From NCBI GenBank assembly GCA_946479615.1, contig CAMLGR010000032.1, positions 1 through 34,839 on the forward strand: DNA of 34,839 nucleotides, read 5' to 3'. Under the pieces are notes generated by a model. It did not search any database, was not told where the DNA came from, and saw nothing but the letters and a program-made list of their open reading frames with translations. Positions 24,694-33,069 of the stretch are shown here, in pieces. This stretch comes from an uncultured Bacteroidota bacterium (GTDB taxonomy: Bacteria > Bacteroidota > Bacteroidia > Chitinophagales > Chitinophagaceae). Position numbers and translations under genes: made by a program. Position 1 is the first letter of the stretch, and each line of letters begins with the position of its first letter.

Positions 24694-25983
24694 ATGGAAA
24701 CAGTTGTAACAAGTGTATGGCAAAAAAGCAAATTACTGATCAAGGGATTGCTGATCGGTTTACTGGTGCTGTTATTGTTAATACCTGCTTATTTTGTCCA
24801 GGATATCATTAAAGAAAGAGAGGACCGGCAAAAAGAAGCCTTCACCGAGGTCAGCAGCAAATGGGCCGGCCGGCAGAATGTAACAGGACCTGTATTGGCA
24901 GTGCCCTATTTAAAATCATATACCAATTCACAGGGGCAGCTGGCTACCGAGAAGAAACTGGCTTATATCCTGCCTGATACGCTGAATGTCGATGCGGATG
25001 TAAAACCTGAAGAACGTCACCGTGGTATTTACCAGGTAATGTTATATTCTTCTGCTATGAAAATTTCGGGCAAGTTCAATGCCGTGCCACTTCAGCAATT
25101 ACAGTTAGATGCAGCAGATGTATTGTGGAACGATGCCTATATCTGTTTCAACCTTAGTGATGCAAAGGGATTAAAAGAAGATATCAATTTCCGATGGAAC
25201 GATTCTTCAATAATATTAAGTCCTTCCGCTGTCAGCAATAATGTGATGAAAGAAGGTTTTGCGTCGCAGGTATCTTTAGCTCCCGGTATAGTCAATAATT
25301 TTTCGGCTACTGTCAATATTAATGGTTCTGAGCAATTATTATTTACGCCGGTCGGTAGGGAAACAAAAGTAAAGTTGACTTCTGCCTGGCCCGATCCAAG
25401 TTTTACCGGTGGACAATTACCTGAGCATCGTATTACCGGCGATGGCTTTACTGCAAGCTGGAAAAACCTGGCGCATACCCGCAATTTTCCGCAGGCATGG
25501 AAAGATGAATCTTATAACCTGCAGTCAGCTTCTTTCGGCACCGATCTTTTTATCCCGGTAAACGGCTATCAAAAGACCATGCGTTCGGTAAAATATGCAG
25601 TGCTTTGTATCCTGCTCACGTTCGCGGCTTTCTTTATTATCGAAACAGTCAATAAAAAATCGGTGCATCCTTTCCAGTATGCATTGATCGGGCTGGCGCT
25701 GATCCTTTTTTATACACTATTATTATCCTTCTCGGAATACATAGGATTTAATGCAGCTTATATTATTGCGTCGCTGGCTACCGTAGGTCTGATAGGCTGG
25801 TATGTAAAGGGAATATTGGAATCATCGAGGCTAAGTTCTATTCTGGCAGTGATGCTGGTACTGATGTATTCCTACATTTTTACCATCCTGCAATTACAGG
25901 ATTATTCATTATTGCTGGGAAGCATTGGTTTGTTCCTGACACTGGGAGTGATTATGCGATTTACAAGAAAAATACAATGGTAA
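24694..25983 (+). CDS. creD: CreD-family inner-membrane protein
   Basis: 429 residues. One N-terminal membrane helix (about 12-34, LIKGLLIGLLVLLLLIPAYFV) is followed by QDIIKEREDRQKEAFTEVSSKWAGRQNVTGPVLAVPY, the CreD hallmark. A large periplasmic beta-rich domain runs to about 300, then six closely spaced membrane helices, with FEYIGF-type residues present as FSEYIGFNAAYIIAS. CreD is induced by the CreBC system in enterobacteria and linked to envelope integrity and beta-lactam response. No creB or creC is encoded here; a small winged-helix regulator lies upstream instead. The C-terminus is slightly shorter than enterobacterial CreD. Confidence 0.93.
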   Translation: METVVTSVWQKSKLLIKGLLIGLLVLLLLIPAYFVQDIIKEREDRQKEAFTEVSSKWAGRQNVTGPVLAVPYLKSYTNSQGQLATEKKLAYILPDTLNVDADVKPEERHRGIYQVMLYSSAMKISGKFNAVPLQQLQLDAADVLWNDAYICFNLSDAKGLKEDINFRWNDSSIILSPSAVSNNVMKEGFASQVSLAPGIVNNFSATVNINGSEQLLFTPVGRETKVKLTSAWPDPSFTGGQLPEHRITGDGFTASWKNLAHTRNFPQAWKDESYNLQSASFGTDLFIPVNGYQKTMRSVKYAVLCILLTFAAFFIIETVNKKSVHPFQYALIGLALILFYTLLLSFSEYIGFNAAYIIASLATVGLIGWYVKGILESSRLSSILAVMLVLMYSYIFTILQLQDYSLLLGSIGLFLTLGVIMRFTRKIQW

Positions 25984-26055
25984 CGAAATAAAAGAATGAT
26001 GACGGTTTGAAGTTCTGTTGGTTGGTTTTTCGTCTGTCCGTATCGCTATGGAAAC

Positions 26056-26088
26056 AAAGAGGTGGCCTTGAAGTTGGGCTGCCTCTTT
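26056..26088 (+). terminator. terminator after creD
   Basis: AAAGAGGTGGCC (26056-26067) pairs with GGCTGCCTCTTT (26077-26088) over 12 bp with two G-T wobbles and a 9-nt loop, ending in TTTTG. It ends the rightward creD cluster. Confidence 0.75.
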
Positions 26089-26101
26089 TGCTATAAATAA
26101 A

Positions 26102-26127
26102 AAAGCAGGTCCACCGGGACCTGCTTT
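26102..26127. terminator. perfect terminator hairpin downstream of the TolB-like gene
   Basis: AAAGCAGGTCC (26102-26112), loop ACCG, GGACCTGCTTT (26117-26127): a perfect 11-bp stem with A and T flanks, usable from both strands and 23 bp from the stop of the leftward TolB-like gene. Confidence 0.88.
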
Positions 26128-26149
26128 GCTATTATTTATTTCATGATTA

Positions 26150-29100
26150 TTAGAAATCTAATCCCATGGCAAAATACCACATCGGTTTACCCCTGAATAC
26201 GCCATTCATTTCCCAGGCGGCATCTACACGGATGAAATATCCAAGTAAAGTACTGCGGGCACCGAAACCATATCCACCAGCGAGCGGGCCAATACCACCG
26301 GCTTTGAAACGCACTGTAGGTGCATTCAGGTTGCTGGAAGTGTATACGACCTGTGGCCTGCGGATCGCTTTCAGATCGCCTTCCCAGGCTGTACCCAGGT
26401 CAGTAAACTGTACCAACTGGAAGTTGCGAAGGAATGCATTATTGATCGGTTTATTCAATAAGGTCGGGAACACGGGGAGCCTGACTTCACTGTTGATCAC
26501 TACTGCATTATTACCATTGGCAATATTTTGTTTAAAGCCGCGCAGGTTAACCGCCAGTGACTGGTAAGTATAATTGAAAGTGGGCCTATTGTCATTATAG
26601 AATTTTGGAGAGAACCAGTTGTCTACACCGCCGAGATAGTATACGACCTTCTGATCGCCGAATGAAAAATCACCACCAACACGTACAGCCCAGATCAGGT
26701 TACGATAGATCTGCAGGTAATGACGTGCATCAAATCCTGCATTGAATAAAAATTTACCACCCCTTGCTACAGGCGAACTATTCTTGATCTCGTTGAACAT
26801 ATCCGTATAGATCCTGTACCTCAATCCATGCCAGATATTCGTAGCAGGGTTAGTGGTATTGTCATATACATACTCCAGGCTGAATTGCCCATAAGTAGCT
26901 TTTTGATCCGGCTGATGCAAAGAGAATGGATCTACACCTGAATTGATCGTTTTATCAAAACGGGGTCCGAATGTAGCACGGATACTTCTTGTTCTATCCA
27001 ATGGGTAACGCAGACGGCCCAGGTAATAGTTGGAAAATGTTTTACCGGGATAGGCGATCGGATCATTCGGATCGCCATACAAAAGGCTGACGTTATTGTT
27101 GCTCCTGTAATAAGTAATACCCCAATCCAATCTTTTACGAAGATTATAAAATTCAAAAAGGATATCATTGTCCTTAAGATTGGGTGCGATACGGATACCG
27201 CCTGTAAACTTCAGGTCTTCCATCAGGTCAGAGGTGCCCAGCCGGATCATACCATTGAAATCATTACCATTGGAAAGATAAACAGGTCCTGCGCCACCAC
27301 CATAAGGCTGGAACTTGCTAACGGCAAGCACAGAGTTATTAAATCCTGTTACGGCATAGTCGGCAAAGAATTTAGGCGGACGGTATTCATACAGTTTCGC
27401 TTTTCGAAGAACAGGTTCTTTTGGTATTTCTGTAGCTTCTACTACTTTTCCAAGTTTGCTGCTATCCTGTTTTTCATTTCCAAATTCACTTTGGAAGAAA
27501 TCATTTTGTTTAGCCTTGTCCGTCTCCGTCTTTTGCTGCAATTGCGATCCCTTATTTCGTTCCTTCTTATTTTCATCCAGCAATTGCTTCATATATTCCG
27601 TTGGCCGGGCATTGATATTCCTGCGCCGCAAAGTGTTTTCGTCGACACGTAACCGGTATAGTAATTTCACATCCCCAAGTTTGACTACTTCGCTGATCTG
27701 CTGGTTGTCACCTGCTGTTCTTGTTTCCAATGTGCTGCTTTGGTAATTGGTCAGCGGGAATACATAAGAAGAATCATTCGTGATGGAAACAAAACCTACT
27801 GAATCGATATCCGTCTTGTTCCATTCTTTCAATAAACTATCCACTTCTTTTTGAGGAGGATTGCGTAATACTTCGTCTCCAATGAATACCAATGTATCCA
27901 ACCCGGCTCTTTCTGTTCTGAAGAAACCAGCATACCTGTTATTGATACCATTTTCATCACTGATAAAAGTGAAGTGGGAGGTATTGTATTGGGAAGGGAA
28001 CCTGGCGTTTCCAAAATTCAACGCTGTCAATTGGGAGATTTGTTTGTATTCCGATTTGTTCCAGTTATCAACCAGGAAAATATTGTAATGCCTGCCGGGC
28101 AGTGAATCTTCTGATGTGGCAGCGTTTGCGCTCGGGCGGTTACTGGAATATATGATACCGGTTTTGTTCGGGAATGCTACGAATGCGGGATCAAGATCAT
28201 CGTATACGTCATTGGTGATTTGCTCGATCGATTGTTTGTCGATCTTGTAGACGAAGATATCTGTCTGCCCGCTGCGGATAGCACTCATTAAAAGTGTATT
28301 CGCATCCAGCATATACTTCATATCCTGTACCTGGTTGAACATAGGCAGTTCCTGTTTGGTGATTTTGACACGGTTGATCGCATCGTAGACGAACAGGTTC
28401 AGCTTGCCTTCGCGATTATACAGTACGGCAATACGGGTGCCTTTGCCATCCCAGGCGATGATCGGATAGTTGGGGTTGATCTCATCTTCTTTGGAGCGTG
28501 TACCGTATCTGAGTAACACTTTACGGTTCACAAAATTCGTATTCAATACCACGGAATAAATACCCTGTTTGAATTCTACGACTACGTAGGTGAAGCTTTT
28601 GGGATTCGGATTGGCATTGAAACGGATAAAATCTTTTTTACCGATCACTTCACTTACGCCCAATTGTCCTTTAGGAGCGTTACGACGACCGCGGATATCC
28701 TTGTAATACTGTTGCGGAACCTCGTTCATGAAATCTTTCAATACTTCTTTGAACTTTTTCTTGGTGAGTTTTTTGGAAGCATTGTTGAGATTGCGATAGA
28801 TGCGGCTGAGATAAAGGAAATAGGTGACTTTATTCTTGCCATATTTATCCGCGATATATTTCCAGAAAGCATGACCTGCAAGATTGGGTTTTTCAAAAGC
28901 AAACTGGTAAAAATTATTGTATTTGCCATTCAGCATGATGGAACGGAGATCATCATCGAGGGAGGGGCTCCAGTTTTCGGCAACGTATTCGATATAGCCA
29001 TCGGTCAGCCATTTGGGAAGATCAAGAAGTGCCTGGTTGGCGGCAAACTCACCGAGGTCATCACCAAAAAGGATATTTTCTACAAGTACACGGGAAAGAC

Positions 29101-29518
29101 CCTGGCGGATCTGTCGGCGGAGGTTTTCGTGGTTACCATCGAAATATACCAGCATTTTATTATTGACGAGCTTGGTCACGCCACCGGTATTCTGCCAATC
29201 GATTCCCAGCCCGATATTGGATTGCTGCATTTCATCAAAATTGTTATAAACGACAATATTGATGCGGCGCTGTAAACCATATTCAACGAACTCTTCGATA
29301 CCGGGCAGTTCTTCTTCACCGATCTGGGCTACATATTTGCCAAGACCAAGGCCATCCTGGCTGAAGTAAGTATTGAAATTTTCTGTCTGGTAATATTTCC
29401 AATTGAACTTTTGGTATTGCACACGATTCTTCCCAAATTCCACTGTGCTTACTTGTGCATTCACACTCATCAGGGCACCAACCAAAAGACAGGCAAGCAG
29501 GCTTGATACTTTATTCAT
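26150..29518 (-). CDS. large TolB-like protein: signal peptide, degenerate peptidase-MA domain, beta-propeller, C-terminal outer-membrane barrel
   Basis: 1122 residues. The signal peptide ends near NAQ (about 22). Residues about 35-275 look like a gluzincin/peptidase-MA domain that has lost its zinc site: where HExxH is expected there is IRQGLSRVLVE (Q139, G140, R143), yet the second-half motif PKWLTDGYIEY (168-178) remains. Residues about 290-560 show TolB/PD40-like propeller blades (WDGKGTRIAVLYNREGKLNLFVYDA; GIIYSSNRPS). A charged linker (about 640-700) leads to a C-terminal barrel-like half (about 725-1122) ending GKPMWYFAMGLDF, an aromatic C-terminus typical of outer-membrane insertion. 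It is probably an outer-membrane protein. Relatives in Chitinophagaceae are, as I recall, annotated only as TolB-like. Confidence 0.85.
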   Translation of the reverse strand: MNKVSSLLACLLVGALMSVNAQVSTVEFGKNRVQYQKFNWKYYQTENFNTYFSQDGLGLGKYVAQIGEEELPGIEEFVEYGLQRRINIVVYNNFDEMQQSNIGLGIDWQNTGGVTKLVNNKMLVYFDGNHENLRRQIRQGLSRVLVENILFGDDLGEFAANQALLDLPKWLTDGYIEYVAENWSPSLDDDLRSIMLNGKYNNFYQFAFEKPNLAGHAFWKYIADKYGKNKVTYFLYLSRIYRNLNNASKKLTKKKFKEVLKDFMNEVPQQYYKDIRGRRNAPKGQLGVSEVIGKKDFIRFNANPNPKSFTYVVVEFKQGIYSVVLNTNFVNRKVLLRYGTRSKEDEINPNYPIIAWDGKGTRIAVLYNREGKLNLFVYDAINRVKITKQELPMFNQVQDMKYMLDANTLLMSAIRSGQTDIFVYKIDKQSIEQITNDVYDDLDPAFVAFPNKTGIIYSSNRPSANAATSEDSLPGRHYNIFLVDNWNKSEYKQISQLTALNFGNARFPSQYNTSHFTFISDENGINNRYAGFFRTERAGLDTLVFIGDEVLRNPPQKEVDSLLKEWNKTDIDSVGFVSITNDSSYVFPLTNYQSSTLETRTAGDNQQISEVVKLGDVKLLYRLRVDENTLRRRNINARPTEYMKQLLDENKKERNKGSQLQQKTETDKAKQNDFFQSEFGNEKQDSSKLGKVVEATEIPKEPVLRKAKLYEYRPPKFFADYAVTGFNNSVLAVSKFQPYGGGAGPVYLSNGNDFNGMIRLGTSDLMEDLKFTGGIRIAPNLKDNDILFEFYNLRKRLDWGITYYRSNNNVSLLYGDPNDPIAYPGKTFSNYYLGRLRYPLDRTRSIRATFGPRFDKTINSGVDPFSLHQPDQKATYGQFSLEYVYDNTTNPATNIWHGLRYRIYTDMFNEIKNSSPVARGGKFLFNAGFDARHYLQIYRNLIWAVRVGGDFSFGDQKVVYYLGGVDNWFSPKFYNDNRPTFNYTYQSLAVNLRGFKQNIANGNNAVVINSEVRLPVFPTLLNKPINNAFLRNFQLVQFTDLGTAWEGDLKAIRRPQVVYTSSNLNAPTVRFKAGGIGPLAGGYGFGARSTLLGYFIRVDAAWEMNGVFRGKPMWYFAMGLDF

Positions 29519-29603
29519 AAAATCTTTTACAGTTTCTTATTCTTTAATCGGGCTTTCTTTTTTAGTTGTTGCCACACGGCGGACAAATACTTTTATTTCG
29601 ATT

Positions 29604-29611
29604 TACCTTTG
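29604..29611 (+). promoter_or_regulatory. possible -7 box upstream of the MBL-fold gene (TACCTTTG)
   Basis: A perfect TAnnTTTG match 106 bp before the ATG at 29718. No -33 TTTG lies at the proper distance, and it is in the region divergent from the TolB-like gene. Confidence 0.3.
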
Positions 29612-29717
29612 TTGAATATTGTGGAGGAACCCCGGCTCCATGTAAAAGGGACCATCATCCCTGAACCAGGGCAAATTTACCGGTTTCCGGTTCATATTTA
29701 AAAGTACGAAAAAACCC

Positions 29718-30362
29718 ATGCTAACTATTAAATCCTTCATTTTTAGCCCTGTCCAGGAGAACACCTATATCCTGTTTAACGAAGAAAAGCAAGCCTGCAT
29801 TATTGACCCGGGATGTTATTTTCCCGCGGAGCAGGAGACCTTAACATTATTTATAGAAGAAAACGGGTTAAAACCGGTCTTGCTGCTCAATACGCATTGC
29901 CATCTCGACCATATATTCGGTAACAAATTTGTATCCGGAAAATGGGGGCTGGTGCCGCATATTCATCCGCTGGACAAACCTGTTTTTGATGCTGCACCGG
30001 CTTCCGGTCTCCGGTGGCAGTTACCGGTCGATCAATACGAGGGCGAACTGGAATATATCCGAGAAGAGAGTATGATCAGTCTTGGAAAAGATCAGTTGTC
30101 GATCCTTTTTACGCCGGGTCATTCTCCGGGCAGCGTTTCTTTTTACTTTGAGCCAGGTGGATTTATTATCGGTGGAGATGTATTATTCAGCGGCAGCATT
30201 GGCCGGACAGACCTGATGGGAGGGGATTTCAATACGCTTGTCAATAGCATCCAGACACAATTCTTCACTTTGCCTGATGATACAAAAGTGTATTCAGGGC
30301 ATGGGCCGGTGACAACAGTGGGGTTCGAGAAAATGAATAATCCGTATGTGAAATTGTATTGA
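29718..30362 (+). CDS. MBL-fold metallo-hydrolase (glyoxalase II / YcbL type)
   Basis: 214 residues. Metallo-beta-lactamase fold with the zinc motif THCHLDH (59-65), the third His in TPGHSPGS, the bridging Asp in GGDVLFSGSIGRTDL, and the last His in YSGHGP. The short form without a C-terminal glutathione-binding helical domain fits the YcbL-like group of hydroxyacylglutathione-hydrolase relatives; the real substrate is unknown. It is cytoplasmic and apparently monocistronic. The start MLTIKSFIFSPVQENTYIL is family-typical. Confidence 0.92.
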   Translation: MLTIKSFIFSPVQENTYILFNEEKQACIIDPGCYFPAEQETLTLFIEENGLKPVLLLNTHCHLDHIFGNKFVSGKWGLVPHIHPLDKPVFDAAPASGLRWQLPVDQYEGELEYIREESMISLGKDQLSILFTPGHSPGSVSFYFEPGGFIIGGDVLFSGSIGRTDLMGGDFNTLVNSIQTQFFTLPDDTKVYSGHGPVTTVGFEKMNNPYVKLY

Positions 30363-30516
30363 GTTTGGCGGGGTTTATACCTCCGGGGATGAGGATCGCC
30401 CGAAGGATTGGTGAGGTTCTTACCGTGGTTTTTGGGATAAAATCGGCTTCTTGTTATTGTATATTTTTAGTATGAGTAAAAAAATGATAAACAGAGAAAT
30501 GTGTTTTATTGATAGG

Positions 30517-30570
30517 AGGTGTCACCTTCAATCCGAGGTGACACCTCGGGTAGAGAAGGTGTCACCTTCT
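30517..30570. repeat. cluster of three GGTGT/ACACC palindromes overlapping the flippase stop codon
   Basis: Three related palindromes stand in a row: AGGTG-T-CACCT (30517-30527), CGAGGTG-A-CACCTCG (30534-30548) and AGAAGGTG-T-CACCTTCT (30554-30570). Arms are 5, 7 and 8 bp, each with a single central base. The TGA stop of the leftward flippase (30562-30564, read as TCA) is the centre of the third. They can also pair with each other, giving alternative larger hairpins. Confidence 0.75.
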
Positions 30571-32064
30571 CAGGTACTTCCCGATTACCGGCAGCCGCTG
30601 GAATTCTTTCCGTTCCACATTTAAAATAAAAAGACAAAACAGGCCGATAAGAAGAACCGCAAAACCCCGCTCTACCCAGATATTCAACCCGATTTTTACA
30701 AACAACAGGTCAATAAAATACAAGAGCACCACGATAACAATATAAGCGACTAACTTTTTCCAGGCATACGGCACCCGGTAATGCTTTTGTCCCAATGTAA
30801 AACTCATCACCATCATGGTACCATAACACGCAAACGTGGCCCAGGCACAGGCCATATATCCAAAACGGGGAATGAAGAAATAATTGATGAATAAAGTGAT
30901 GCCCGCGCCGATGATCGTGATCCATGCCCCGGTCATCGTTTTATTCGTAATCTTGTACCAGATCGATAAGTTGTAATAAATACCCAGGAAAATATTGGCC
31001 AGCAACAGGATCGGTACTACCCCCAGCCCCTCCCAGAAAACCGGGTTTTGAATAAAATATTTCCAGGTATCCAGGAATAGCGCCACGACCAGGAACATAA
31101 CGCAGACGGTGATCACAAAAAATTTCATCACCCTTGCATATACCCGTTGCGGATTATCGCCCAGTGACTGTTTAAAGAAAAAAGGTTCGGCGCCCATGCG
31201 GAAAGCCTGTACAAATAAGCTGATCAATATCGAAAGTTTATAGCAAGCGCCATAGGTTCCTACTTCTACTTTAATAGCTGTTTCGGTTGGCGCTGAAGAC
31301 CACCATGCCAGCATGATCCGGTCAAAAGTCTCATTGATTACTCCCCCAAAACCTACAATAATCAGTGGAAGAGAATATAGCATAATCTCCTTCCACAGCT
31401 TCGCATTAAACTTCCATTTGAAGGATAAAAATTCTTTGCGCAATAATAGCAGGACTACAAAGGCCGACACCAGGTTGGCGAGAATAACATAGCCAACGCC
31501 CATATTCGGTTTGTAAAAAGTATTCCAGAAGCTATTGGGGGCCGCTGTCAGTTTCGGAACCACCGAAAGGAATAAATAAGTGAGAATAATATTGACTATG
31601 ATTCCTGTTACACGGATAAAGGCAAACTTTCGCGGTCTTCCTTCCAGCCGCAGCCGTGCAAAAGCGAGTATCGATAAACTATCAAACGCAATGATCAGGG
31701 CGCTCCAGGTAATATATTCCGGGTGATTCTCAAGTCGCAGGACAGTAGAGATTGGTCCGCGCAGCAGGATCATTGCAGAAGTAAGAAAAACAGTTGTGAT
31801 GATAAGGGAAACCGTAGCCGTATTAAAAACATCCTCTTCGTGCTCTTTCCTTTGCACATAGCGGAAATAGGCAGTCTCCAATCCATACGTAAAGATCACG
31901 TTCAGAAAAGGAATGGCGGAATACATGATCGTCATTTCGCCGTAGGCTGATCCCATCAACACTTTGGTGAGATAGGGGGTCAGCAGGTAACTCAGGAAGC
32001 GGGCGGCGATGGAGCTTGCTCCATACCACATGGTTTGACCGGCCAGTTGTTTTATTCCACTCAA
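30562..32064 (-). CDS. MOP-superfamily polysaccharide flippase (Wzx / O-antigen-type)
   Basis: 500 residues with about 14 predicted membrane segments and the typical start SGIKQLAGQTMWYGASSIAARFLSYLLTPYLTKVL. The conserved N-terminal TPYLTKVLMGSAYGEMTIMYSAIPFLNVIFTYGLETAYFRY and the middle RMGAEPFFFKQS motif mark lipopolysaccharide/oligosaccharide exporters. It moves lipid-linked glycans across the inner membrane. No glycosyltransferases or polymerase are next to it, which is unusual for O-antigen loci but common for stand-alone Bacteroidota flippases. The last residues IGKYLRR run into the palindrome cluster. Confidence 0.9.
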   Translation of the reverse strand: MSGIKQLAGQTMWYGASSIAARFLSYLLTPYLTKVLMGSAYGEMTIMYSAIPFLNVIFTYGLETAYFRYVQRKEHEEDVFNTATVSLIITTVFLTSAMILLRGPISTVLRLENHPEYITWSALIIAFDSLSILAFARLRLEGRPRKFAFIRVTGIIVNIILTYLFLSVVPKLTAAPNSFWNTFYKPNMGVGYVILANLVSAFVVLLLLRKEFLSFKWKFNAKLWKEIMLYSLPLIIVGFGGVINETFDRIMLAWWSSAPTETAIKVEVGTYGACYKLSILISLFVQAFRMGAEPFFFKQSLGDNPQRVYARVMKFFVITVCVMFLVVALFLDTWKYFIQNPVFWEGLGVVPILLLANIFLGIYYNLSIWYKITNKTMTGAWITIIGAGITLFINYFFIPRFGYMACAWATFACYGTMMVMSFTLGQKHYRVPYAWKKLVAYIVIVVLLYFIDLLFVKIGLNIWVERGFAVLLIGLFCLFILNVERKEFQRLPVIGKYLRR

Positions 32065-32110
32065 AGGATTCTTGATTTCCGGACAAAAGTAATGCTTATT
32101 TGGGTGTTAG

Positions 32111-32224
32111 GTGTTGGTTCTGGGTTTTAGGTGTTTAGTATCCTTTAATAGAAAATGCGTAATTGTAACGGAAGATCATTGATCATTAACCAGTCATCTA
32201 AAATCTAAACCCAGAACCCAACAC
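32111..32224. repeat. imperfect inverted repeat built from GTGTTGGGTTCTGGGTTTAG
   Basis: The left arm at 32111-32130 and the right arm at 32205-32224 are complementary except for one shifted base in two runs; the loop is about 74 bp. The region lies between the divergent flippase and the 32266 gene, so it is not a terminator for either. Confidence 0.6.
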
Positions 32225-32240
32225 TCAAACGCAAACTAAT

Positions 32241-32248
32241 TATCTTTG
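32241..32248 (+). promoter_or_regulatory. -7 promoter box of the 32266 gene (TATCTTTG)
   Basis: A perfect TAnnTTTG match 17 bp before the ATG. It begins 16 bp after the right arm of the inverted repeat at 32205-32224, which takes the -33 position. No separate TTTG is seen there. Confidence 0.5.
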
Positions 32249-32265
32249 GAGAAATTAACTGTTTT

Positions 32266-32928
32266 ATGAAAAGAGCTATTCTTCTCTTTATTGCGACAGG
32301 CGTTTTATGCAGCGTCGGTTTCGCACAAGCCTATTCCGGCAAAATCGATTATGAAAAGAAAAAGCAGGACGCGGTAGTTGCCGAATATAATTATTCGCAG
32401 GAAGCTGTTGAAAATGCCCTTATACAAAAGATCGAAGGAATGGGCAACCGTGCCAAAGAACAAAAAGGATTGTTCAACCGTGACAAAGGATTTATCGTTT
32501 TTAAAAATGCTTCGGTCAGTGATATCAGCAGCCAAAGCCTTGATTATATTGTTAAAATCGAACGTAAGAGCCGTAAAGAAAAAGACGAGACAACGGTGTA
32601 CATGGTATTGAACAAGGATGGCAACAATGTGCTGGCTGATATGGATGCAGAAGAACTTAACCGGGTGAAATCATTCTTAAATCATTTATTGCCGGATGTG
32701 GAGGCAGCGGATCTTGAACTGCAGATCAAAACACAGGAAGCAACCGTAACCAAAGCCGAAAAGAAATTCAAGGACTTACAGGATGACCAGGCGAGTATGG
32801 AAAAGAAGATCAAAAATCTGCAGGATGACCTGAAAACAAATGCAAAGAACCAGGAAGATCAGCAGAAAGAGATCGAGAGTCAGAAGCAGGCGTTGGAAGC
32901 GTTGAGAGGGAAGAGGGCTGTGAAATAA
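32266..32928 (+). CDS. periplasmic protein with C-terminal coiled coil, unknown function
   Basis: 220 residues. The signal peptide ends around VGFAQA (about 20-22). Residues about 25-140 form a mixed domain with YSGKIDYEKKKQDAVVAEYNYSQEAVENAL and a strand pair (VYMVLNKDGNNVLADMD). From about 150 to 215 there is a long charged coiled coil (EATVTKAEKKFKDLQDDQASMEKKIKNLQDDLKTNAKNQEDQQKEIESQKQALEALR). It is not recognised as a named family. It may bind an envelope partner through the coiled coil. The ATG at 32266 is 17 bp after a -7 box. Confidence 0.8.
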   Translation: MKRAILLFIATGVLCSVGFAQAYSGKIDYEKKKQDAVVAEYNYSQEAVENALIQKIEGMGNRAKEQKGLFNRDKGFIVFKNASVSDISSQSLDYIVKIERKSRKEKDETTVYMVLNKDGNNVLADMDAEELNRVKSFLNHLLPDVEAADLELQIKTQEATVTKAEKKFKDLQDDQASMEKKIKNLQDDLKTNAKNQEDQQKEIESQKQALEALRGKRAVK

Positions 32929-32983
32929 AGAACAAGAAACAGAGAAATAAGGAATGAGAAAGGAAATGCAAAATGTAGAATAT

Positions 32984-33044
32984 AAAATATAAAATGTAAA
33001 AGGGATGTCCTATTGTTGGGCACCCCTTTTACATTTTATATTTT
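32984..33044. terminator. bidirectional terminator between the coiled-coil and peroxidase genes
   Basis: AAAATATAAAATGTAAAAGGG at 32984-33004 (21 bases, positions as given) has a perfect inverted copy at 33024-33044. The loop can pair partly (ATGTCC / GGGCAC) to extend the stem. Further AATGTA/TACATT-type words continue outward to about 32970 and 33063. It sits between convergent genes. Confidence 0.75.
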
Positions 33045-33069
33045 GCGGTTTTATATTTTACATTCTTTC

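Noticed and set aside
28664..29275. 203-codon open frame on the plus strand
   Set aside because: It lies wholly inside the well-supported 1122-residue TolB-like gene on the other strand and has no recognisable domain.
30517..30570. Palindrome cluster considered as recombination attachment site
   Set aside because: No integrase, tRNA or direct-repeat partner is seen in the window.
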